This document shows positions 58,336 through 64,000 of a stretch of 64,000 nt of DNA, piece by piece; positions within the stretch are counted from its first letter, which is position 1; each line of letters opens with the position of its first letter. The notes below the pieces were generated by a model. The model had not been told where the DNA came from and did not search any database. It saw nothing but the letters and a program-made list of their open reading frames with translations. The stretch spans positions 496,001-560,000 of the forward strand of contig NZ_CP013926.1 in the NCBI RefSeq assembly GCF_001562115.1. The letters are read 5' to 3'. The translations under genes were made by a program, and so were the position numbers. The DNA comes from Alteromonas stellipolaris. GTDB taxonomy: Bacteria > Pseudomonadota > Gammaproteobacteria > Enterobacterales > Alteromonadaceae.

Positions 58336-58671
58336 TTATACCGTTATTGAAAAAGTGGAATTGTCAGGTAAGTTCGACGCTTCTTGTTGTTGTGGAGGGG
58401 GCGGTGGTTTGCCGATACCCGCTAATTCGGCAATATTTTTACCTTCAAAGCCTGCACTGTTTAACGCGGTATTCAACGACTTACTTGGCTCGATACCTGC
58501 CTCTTTGAATTGCTCTACAATGGAAGCCGCATCTTCGCTTGATAAGTTTTCTGGATCGTAAGATGACAAGATAGCGCTGACAGATTCTTTTTGTGTATCA
58601 CTAAGTGCTTGGCCTTCAGGGCGAGGCGGCATGCCAGCTTGAATAGCTGAGCTGTTTACAGAAGAAATCAT
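58336..58671 (-). CDS. Small acidic protein of unknown function
   Basis: 111 aa, no signal peptide. A helical middle (LSDTQKESVSAILSSYDPENLSSEDAASIVEQFKEAGIEPSKSLNTALNSAGFEG) and a proline-rich tail with a PPPPP run and QQQ. The repeated Asp/Ser-Ser-Glu-Asp spacing is faintly EF-hand-like but no complete loop is present. It lies alone between envC and yibQ, pointing left, with a CpxR-type box 75 bp upstream. Family not recognised. Confidence 0.6.
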   Translation of the reverse strand: MISSVNSSAIQAGMPPRPEGQALSDTQKESVSAILSSYDPENLSSEDAASIVEQFKEAGIEPSKSLNTALNSAGFEGKNIAELAGIGKPPPPPQQQEASNLPDNSTFSITV

Positions 58672-58745
58672 AATTACTCCACAATAAATAGTATACGTTG
58701 TAACCTTATCGACTATTAAAGCTGAAATTGAGCCACTTGGTCACT

Positions 58746-58763
58746 CTTTACGCAACCTTTACA
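58746..58763 (-). promoter_or_regulatory. CpxR-type box upstream of the 111-aa gene
   Basis: Leftward TGTAAAG-GTTG-CGTAAAG, the same 11-bp-period repeat as at 50556 with one base different in the second half. It ends 75 bp before the ATG of the gene at 58671. Confidence 0.6.
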
Positions 58764-58954
58764 CACTAAGAAGGGCTTAGCAGTGCTTGTTTCCTTTTTG
58801 TAAATTGGTATGCTGCACTAATGCTGGTTCAGTGAAACCAATATGCATTCACACTTTTTTATCTGGCTTGGCTTCTATCTTAATTAGCCTAGTTGTTAGT
58901 ATCAGCAGTGCGCGTGGAAATAATAAAATCAATAATGGAAGTGAATAAACGTAG

Positions 58955-59797
58955 ATGAAGGTGCTTTGGCGTCTGTGTATTTTATCGTTAATGATAATGA
59001 CGAGTTTTACGAGTCATGCTGCTGCGTCAGCGACTATCCCGGTAAAGCCTCGCGTTATTATAATTCTCGATGATCTGGGGTACAGAAAGTCAGATATGGC
59101 GGCCTTTGCGCTTCCCAGTGAAGTTACCTTTTCCATTTTACCGCAAACCCCTCTTGCACAAACTATTTCACGTAAAGCCGAGCAACAAGGCCGCGCGGTC
59201 ATGTTACACATGCCAATGCAATCAACCAGTGGCAAAGCCATGGGCCCGCTAGGTTTATCTACCGATATGTATCCTGCTGCCATTACTCATACGCTAAGAG
59301 CAGCACTTAAAAGTGTGCCAAATGCGGTGGGGGTTAATAATCACATGGGTAGTGCATTTACGGTTAAAGAACCCGCCATGCAGACCATTATGGAAGAGAT
59401 AAAGCGCCAAGGGCTTTTCTTTGTAGATAGTAGAACCAGTGTAAATACCACAGCGCAACAAGTTGCAGATAGAGTGGGGGTGCCTAACGCGAGCCGGCAA
59501 GTGTTCCTTGATAATGACCGCTCGGTAGCATCACTTAATAAGCAGTTTGAATACACAAAACGATTAGCTAAACGAAATGGCACCGTTGTGGTTATTGCAC
59601 ACCCCTATCCAGAAACCATTACCTTTTTAGCACACACTTTGCCTAGCCTCGTTAACGAGGGAATTGCTTTGGCATCGGTAAATGATTACTTCGCGGAAGC
59701 GGCAGATACTTCCACTGGTGTCTCTAATAGCAGCTTGGCAAAAGGAGTTCATCGAAAGCCGCTGTCAGAGTCTGAAGCGGCTGCGCCTAATGAATAG
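58955..59797 (+). CDS. yibQ: Divergent polysaccharide deacetylase YibQ
   Basis: 280 aa. Signal peptide to SHAAA; then PRVIIILDDLGYRKSDMAAFALPSEVTFSILPQTPLAQTI, RAVMLHMPMQSTSG, GVNNHMGSAFT and FVDSRTSVNTTAQQVADRVGVPNASRQVFLDND, typical of the divergent polysaccharide deacetylase family. Periplasmic; the substrate is not established. The usual partner of envC, here separated by 0.76 kb and the 111-aa gene. Confidence 0.9.
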   Translation: MKVLWRLCILSLMIMTSFTSHAAASATIPVKPRVIIILDDLGYRKSDMAAFALPSEVTFSILPQTPLAQTISRKAEQQGRAVMLHMPMQSTSGKAMGPLGLSTDMYPAAITHTLRAALKSVPNAVGVNNHMGSAFTVKEPAMQTIMEEIKRQGLFFVDSRTSVNTTAQQVADRVGVPNASRQVFLDNDRSVASLNKQFEYTKRLAKRNGTVVVIAHPYPETITFLAHTLPSLVNEGIALASVNDYFAEAADTSTGVSNSSLAKGVHRKPLSESEAAAPNE

Positions 59798-59947
59798 CCC
59801 TTGTTAGTTTCATTGAAGTAATTAGCTCTACTTCTTTCCCTTTCTCCGTGATCAGCGCGTCAATAGTATTACCTTTAACAATCAGGCGCTTACCAGATTA
59901 AATATTCACATATGACATTTTGTTCTGTTAAAGATTGAAAATATCAT

Positions 59948-59970
59948 AGGGGAAAGTTTCGCATTCCCCT
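59948..59970. repeat. Hairpin AGGGGAA/TTCCCCT (stretch 59798-60098)
   Basis: Perfect 7-bp arms with a 9-nt loop, between yibQ and the Zur-type site. No U run. The rest of the 301-bp gap holds the Zur-type palindrome and, on the minus strand at 59787-59897, a short open stretch with protein-like composition but no start codon. Confidence 0.45.
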
Positions 59971-59971
59971 T

Positions 59972-59994
59972 AAAATGTTATATTATAACGTCTC
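59972..59994. promoter_or_regulatory. Zur-type palindrome upstream of the MerC-domain gene
   Basis: Core ATGTTATATTATAACGT (59975-59991). Over 23 positions it matches 20 of the gammaproteobacterial Zur consensus as I remember it (GAAATGTTATA-w-TATAACATTTC, split here). It lies about 105 bp upstream of the ATG at 60099. Confidence 0.7.
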
Positions 59995-60098
59995 TGGCAG
60001 AGTTACTCTGCGGTTACAGTGCGCGTGCAGCTATTGTTCTGACTAAAGCGTGTACAGTGACGAGTTTTAAAGTTTTTGATGTTGCAAAGGTACAGTAA

Positions 60099-60527
60099 AT
60101 GAATCCGGTAGAAGACAATCCGACAAAATTAGACAGACTTGGCATTTGGGTGTCGAGCTTGTGTGCGTTGCATTGCCTAGCGTTGCCTGTTGTTGTGCCT
60201 TTATTACCACTTATTGGTTCTTCGTTTTTTGCACAAGTTTGGTTTGAGCGGACCATATTAACCATTTCGTTAATTATTGGTGCGGTTGCACTTATCGGCG
60301 GGGCCACTCGCTATCACGGTCGTTATTATCCGTTGGCATTGTTGTTTACCGGTGGTGCAATTTACTGGAACAAGAACATGTTTGGTGAAGCCTACGAACC
60401 GTTCACCATCGCTGTGGGAGCCTTACTTATTGTGGCAGGGCATTGGGTTAACATGCGTTTATGCCGTCAATGTAAGTGCTGTAAAGAAACGGTATTTTCT
60501 AATCACTTATCTACCGAAGTAGAATAG
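60099..60527 (+). CDS. MerC-domain membrane protein, probably Zur-regulated
   Basis: 142 aa. DRLGIWVSSLCALHCLALPVVVPLLPLIG is the short MerC-domain signature (Cys pair CALHC), followed by three more membrane helices and a Cys-rich tail (LCRQCKCC). MerC proteins carry metal ions across the inner membrane; no other mer genes are near. A Zur-type site upstream points to zinc (inference), as importer or sensor-linked transporter. Confidence 0.82.
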   Translation: MNPVEDNPTKLDRLGIWVSSLCALHCLALPVVVPLLPLIGSSFFAQVWFERTILTISLIIGAVALIGGATRYHGRYYPLALLFTGGAIYWNKNMFGEAYEPFTIAVGALLIVAGHWVNMRLCRQCKCCKETVFSNHLSTEVE

Positions 60528-60593
60528 TCTAAATTCCTCGTTAATTTTCTGACGTAAATTTTTTCTAAACCAAAAGCACAAAGTTTTAGCTTC

Positions 60594-61283
60594 TTAATTA
60601 AGAACTTGCTTTGCTATGTTGGGCACGTTGGTAAAAATACCGGTTACACCCCAAAGCTTCAATTGAAGCATATCTTCTGGCTCGTCTACCGTATAAACAT
60701 ACACATCCAATCCTGCCTGTTTCGCCGTATTCACAAAATCAGCATTCACCACATCTAATGCAATATTAATAGATTTCGCTTTAAGCTGGCGGGCGCAGTG
60801 CGTAGCATCAAGCGCGTAGGTAGCGGTTAATGCGCCAATAGCCACCTGTGGCCATAATGCGCTTATCGCAGCTAACCAATGATGATTAAACGAAGAGATA
60901 AGCAATGTATTCGAGTTTACTTGTGCATCTTCCACGGCCTGTTTTACATCTTTCACCCAGGTTTCAGCATTACGTAAGTGTTTTACTTCGATATTGCAAA
61001 GCGCTCCATTAGGCAAGGTGGTTAGCACCTCTTCCAAGGTAGGGATAACTTCGCCTTCTCCGGCGTCTAGCTGCTTTAACATAGCCAGTGGAGTTTGTAA
61101 TAACAACCCTGAACCGTTTGTAGTGCGCCCTAGGGTTTTATCGTGAAACACCACAATGGCGTCATCATGCTGGTAGGTGTCGAACTCTATTCCATCAGAT
61201 TGCTGCTCGAAGGCTAGCGTGAATGCTTTAAGGGTGTTTTCAGGTGCAAGGGTACTTGCGCCCCTGTGGGCAATAATGAGCAT
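60594..61283 (-). CDS. ugpQ: Glycerophosphodiester phosphodiesterase
   Basis: 229 aa cytoplasmic GDPD: IIAHRGASTLAPENTLKAF, GIEFDTYQHDDAIVVFHD (metal and catalytic His), CNIEVK. No signal peptide, so UgpQ-like rather than GlpQ. Hydrolyses glycerophosphodiesters to glycerol-3-phosphate. It begins directly after the EamA gene ends (61284/61283). Confidence 0.92.
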   Translation of the reverse strand: MLIIAHRGASTLAPENTLKAFTLAFEQQSDGIEFDTYQHDDAIVVFHDKTLGRTTNGSGLLLQTPLAMLKQLDAGEGEVIPTLEEVLTTLPNGALCNIEVKHLRNAETWVKDVKQAVEDAQVNSNTLLISSFNHHWLAAISALWPQVAIGALTATYALDATHCARQLKAKSINIALDVVNADFVNTAKQAGLDVYVYTVDEPEDMLQLKLWGVTGIFTNVPNIAKQVLN

Positions 61284-62168
61284 TTAGTCACTGTCCTTGT
61301 CTGATTTACCGTGCAGCTTATGGGTATTAAGCGTTTCGTAAATAGAGGCAGAAGTAATAAGAATACCGCCCAAAAGCGTGCTGCCACTGGGGTTTTCATC
61401 TAAAAGCAATACGGCAAGAATAACCCCGTAGAAAGGCTGCATACAGGCAATGAGTGAAAAGGTTTTTGCTCGCAAATGACGTAAACTTGCTGCAATTAAT
61501 GCATGAGGTAACGCGGTAAAAACAGTACCTAATAGCAGAAGCATTAACCATGCACTCATCGGGGCACGTACAATTTCATTACTACCGCTAGGAAGCAAGA
61601 AAATAGCAATGACTAAAGTTTGCCACGCCATAGCTTTAGCGCCACTGTATTGTTTAAAGTGTTTTCGATGAATTATGTTTCTGAACGCGTAAAGCACCGC
61701 AGAGCCCACGCCAATAAGTACGCCTAAGGTAATGTCATTATCCAGTGACGTTTCAGGCACAATAAAATATACACCCGCAATAACCGTTAGCGCAGATACA
61801 ATGTCTTGCCATACCAGGCTTACTTTTTCGAAGAACGGCTCTATCAGTACGGTAATCACTGGAAAAGTGAATAGCGCAATCATACCCACCGACACACTAG
61901 AGTATTGCATCGCCGCGAAGTAGGTTACCCAGTGAAGGGCCATCAAAATACCTAGCCCTATGGCTATTAGATAATCTTTGCGGCTTGCCAGCGTCAAATT
62001 TTCACTAGAAAACTTAAGAAAAAGAAATAACGCGATACAGGCAAATACCGATCGCATTAGTGTGATATCACTGGCACTGAGGGGCACTAAATGTGAAAAA
62101 AGCGCGGTACCGCCCAATAAGACAACGGTAAAGTGCAGTGATATCAAACTTCGTTTTACTGCATTCAT
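61284..62168 (-). CDS. EamA/DMT-family transporter
   Basis: 294 aa with ten predicted membrane helices in two EamA repeats (e.g. LMALHWVTYFAAMQYSSVSVGMIALFTFPVITVLIEP and the second repeat near residue 150-280). Substrate unknown. It sits 3 nt after psd and abuts ugpQ; all three are leftward and probably one transcript. Confidence 0.9.
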   Translation of the reverse strand: MNAVKRSLISLHFTVVLLGGTALFSHLVPLSASDITLMRSVFACIALFLFLKFSSENLTLASRKDYLIAIGLGILMALHWVTYFAAMQYSSVSVGMIALFTFPVITVLIEPFFEKVSLVWQDIVSALTVIAGVYFIVPETSLDNDITLGVLIGVGSAVLYAFRNIIHRKHFKQYSGAKAMAWQTLVIAIFLLPSGSNEIVRAPMSAWLMLLLLGTVFTALPHALIAASLRHLRAKTFSLIACMQPFYGVILAVLLLDENPSGSTLLGGILITSASIYETLNTHKLHGKSDKDSD

Positions 62169-62171
62169 AAA

Positions 62172-63110
62172 CTAGCTTGTTGTCGCTTGCGTGCCTAAAT
62201 CAGCGCCTGAGTTATCGCCTAAATCAACGCCCGCATCAGTATTTACTGGCGCGTTCGCAGCAAAAGCCATTGGTTCACCTAAACGGGTTACTTGCCCAGG
62301 TGCTAATGCATCAAAATCAATCATGTCTTTTTCGAAACATACCACAATGGTAGAGCCCAACTTAAAGCGACCTAGCTCGTCGCCCTTCGCAAGGTGTACG
62401 CTTGCTTCGGTATCTTTCTCGTAAGTCCAGTGTTGTACATTTTTACCTGTAGGTGGCGACACAGTACCAGCCCAAACGGTTTCTATACTGGCAACAATCG
62501 TAGCGCCAACCAGTACCATAGCCATTTTGCCTACGGGTGTATCAAATAGCGCCACAACACGCTCATTACGGGCAAACAAGCTTGGAATATTTTGAGCGGT
62601 AAGTGGGTTTACTGAGAATAACTCGCCAGGCACATACACCATGTCGGTAAGCGTACCCTCTACCGGCATATGAATGCGGTGGTAGTCTCGAGGGGCTAAA
62701 TAAATGGTAGCAAATTTTCCGTCTTTAAATGGAGCCGCTAAATCTGGCTTTCCGCCTAATAGGCTGGTAAGGCTAAAATCGTGCCCCTTAGCTTGAAATA
62801 TACTGTCAGCTTCAATGTCGCCAAATTGACTTACCGTGCCATCTACCGCTTGAATTAACACATCTTCTCGTGGGTCAATGGTGCGAACTTCAGGCTTTAA
62901 TGGGCGAGTGAAGAAGGCGTTGAAACTGCGGTAATGGGCAGGATCTGAATGCAAAGCCTCGCTCATATCAACATTATATTGCTTGATGAAAAGCTTGATA
63001 AGAAACGTAGTGAAACCACCAAGCTCTGCTGCCGCTAATTTGCCTACTAGGCGTGACAACAAATGTTTAGGGGTAATGTATTGTAAGTTTATTTTAAGCC
63101 AGTCCAGCAC
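62172..63110 (-). CDS. psd: Phosphatidylserine decarboxylase proenzyme
   Basis: 312 aa. Autocleavage motif LGST at 251-254 (cut between Gly252 and Ser253, leaving the pyruvoyl group), with Asp90 in AVDGTVSQ and His147 in DYHRIHMP completing the triad. Makes phosphatidylethanolamine at the inner membrane. The C terminus has an acidic extension of about 25 residues beyond the conserved end. Confidence 0.96.
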   Translation of the reverse strand: MLDWLKINLQYITPKHLLSRLVGKLAAAELGGFTTFLIKLFIKQYNVDMSEALHSDPAHYRSFNAFFTRPLKPEVRTIDPREDVLIQAVDGTVSQFGDIEADSIFQAKGHDFSLTSLLGGKPDLAAPFKDGKFATIYLAPRDYHRIHMPVEGTLTDMVYVPGELFSVNPLTAQNIPSLFARNERVVALFDTPVGKMAMVLVGATIVASIETVWAGTVSPPTGKNVQHWTYEKDTEASVHLAKGDELGRFKLGSTIVVCFEKDMIDFDALAPGQVTRLGEPMAFAANAPVNTDAGVDLGDNSGADLGTQATTS

Positions 63111-63216
63111 GAAAGCTCTCCATTAAAAAGACAGGTTAATTGTACCCTAACTTATATGCGCGTAAGTAACTTTAAGATTATGTATGCTACAAACTTGGAA
63201 TAAGCCAGAAGGGGTG

Positions 63217-63256
63217 GGCTTGTTGAAGTAGTGTCAATATTCTGTTTCAACAAGCC
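63217..63256. repeat. Inverted repeat between rsgA and psd
   Basis: GGCTTGTTGAA (63217-63227) and TTCAACAAGCC (63246-63256), perfect 11-bp arms with an 18-nt loop, 22 nt after the rsgA stop. No U run. Confidence 0.6.
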
Positions 63257-63278
63257 AAACAAAGCGTAAAAATGCGCC

Positions 63279-64000
63279 TTATGCGCCAGGCGGTTGGCTG
63301 TGGCTCGGGCGCTGCTCGTCCATGGTAGTTAGTATTTTGTGGTAGCTAGCAAAACGCTCGGCATTAATTTTTCCTTCGTCTACAGCCTCCCGAAGAATAC
63401 AGCCAGGATCGTTAAGGTGTTTACAGTCACGGAACTTACACCCGCCTAAGTAATCTCTAAATTCGATAAAGCCCCAGGTAATTCGTTCGGTAGGAATGTG
63501 CCATAAGCCAAACTCACGGACGCCAGGGGAATCAATTAAATCGCCGCCAGCCGGTAAATGCAGTAGCTTGGCTGCGGTAGTGGTGTGTTGGCCTAAGCCT
63601 GAGTTATCTGATACTTCACCGGTAAGTATGTCAGCACCAGGCAAAACTTGATTAATTAAACTAGATTTACCTACACCCGATTGACCTACGAAAACACTGA
63701 CGTTGTTATCAAGATAGGCATTAAGCTCATCAATACCTTCACCGGTTTTACAGCTGGTGAAAAGTACGTCATAACCTAAGTCGGTATAAACCTTTAATTG
63801 CTCATTAATGGTTTCTCTTTCACTTTGTGAAAGCAGCTCCACTTTGTTTAAAACAATAAACGGCGTAATACCAATGTCTTCACAGGCCACTAAATAGCGA
63901 TCGATAATGTGAGTAGATAATGAAGGCAGGGTAGCGCTTACCACAATAATTTTATCGATATTAGCGGCAATGGGCTTTATACCATCGTAAAAGTCGGGGC
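63279..64000 (-). CDS. rsgA: Ribosome small-subunit GTPase RsgA, 5' end outside window
   Basis: The frame is open to the right edge ([21 protein letters not shown] precedes the GTG at 63944), so about 100 N-terminal residues including most of the OB domain are missing. Circularly permuted GTPase: NKVE (G4), [10 protein letters not shown] (G1), TTTAA (G2), DSPGVREFG (G3), then the zinc-binding [15 protein letters not shown] 30S maturation factor. The psd gene follows at 168 nt, the usual rsgA-psd order. Confidence 0.95.
   Translation of the reverse strand, partial: PDFYDGIKPIAANIDKIIVVSATLPSLSTHIIDRYLVACEDIGITPFIVLNKVELLSQSERETINEQLKVYTDLGYDVLFTSCKTGEGIDELNAYLDNNVSVFVGQSGVGKSSLINQVLPGADILTGEVSDNSGLGQHTTTAAKLLHLPAGGDLIDSPGVREFGLWHIPTERITWGFIEFRDYLGGCKFRDCKHLNDPGCILREAVDEGKINAERFASYHKILTTMDEQRPSHSQPPGA

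Overview
The window reads as chromosomal backbone of a marine gammaproteobacterium of the Alteromonadaceae, most likely Alteromonas. This rests on gene order and family content (pilMNOPQ-aroK-aroB-damX-dam, yibN-grxC-secB-gpsA beside envC/yibQ, argCBFGH followed by argA, an astCAD set with a DUF1338 gene, a TorF-type porin, an orphan PEP-CTERM/PrsT pair) and on its moderate GC content. I see no rRNA, tRNA, CRISPR array, insertion sequence or prophage. The first and last genes (a GGDEF-EAL protein and rsgA) run off the window edges.

Layout. 1-2.1 kb: 3' part of a PAS-GGDEF-EAL protein. 2.2-6.8 kb: arginine catabolism operon astC-astA-astD-DUF1338 with a paired ARG box upstream. 7.1-10.8 kb: HDOD protein, pabA, trpS, rpe. 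11.2-12.7 kb: a rightward island (TorF-family porin, a small exported protein, a DUF2970 protein) between rpe and dam. 12.7-21.8 kb: the leftward block dam, damX, aroB, aroK, pilQPONM. 21.9-26.4 kb: mrcA and the malic enzyme maeA. 26.4-27.1 kb: a gene-poor stretch with a sigma-54 promoter candidate, two upstream palindromes and a 42-codon ORF with an excellent ribosome binding site. 27.1-31.5 kb: YghU-like glutathione transferase, then a TetR regulator divergent from a flavoprotein monooxygenase-like gene and a DUF2855 gene, with two copies of one palindromic operator between them. 31.7-35.6 kb: a sigma-54-type promoter, a PEP-CTERM choice-of-anchor A protein and a PrsT TPR protein. 35.6-38.8 kb: alpha/beta hydrolase and a membrane GGDEF(degenerate)-EAL protein. 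38.9-46.1 kb: arginine biosynthesis operon argC-B-F-G-H-A with a long leader holding a 41-codon ORF that ends in an arginine codon, immediately followed by an 18-bp stem and a U7 run. 46.1-49.6 kb: mgsA, a Ser/Thr-rich unknown protein, flgH, flgT. 49.7-52.9 kb: Spy/CpxP-like protein divergent from cpxR-cpxA. 52.9-56.8 kb: PldB-like lysophospholipase, trmL, gpsA-secB-grxC-yibN. 57.0-59.8 kb: envC, a small unknown protein, yibQ. 60-64 kb: MerC-domain protein behind a Zur-type palindrome, glycerophosphodiesterase, EamA transporter, psd and rsgA.

How it fits together. Arginine synthesis and arginine breakdown both lie in the window and both carry ARG-box pairs with 21-bp spacing, so ArgR probably controls both. 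The biosynthetic operon appears to have an extra attenuation layer. The Cpx system sits beside its likely periplasmic partner, and very similar 11-bp-period TGTAAAG repeats recur upstream of the 111-aa gene at 58.3 kb and, less perfectly, between the 277-aa gene and flgH. The points most worth testing are the arg leader attenuator, the sigma-54 promoter with the 42-aa ORF, the sigma-54 promoter of the PEP-CTERM pair, and the Zur-controlled MerC protein. All assignments come from reading the sequence and from memory of the families; no database search was run.
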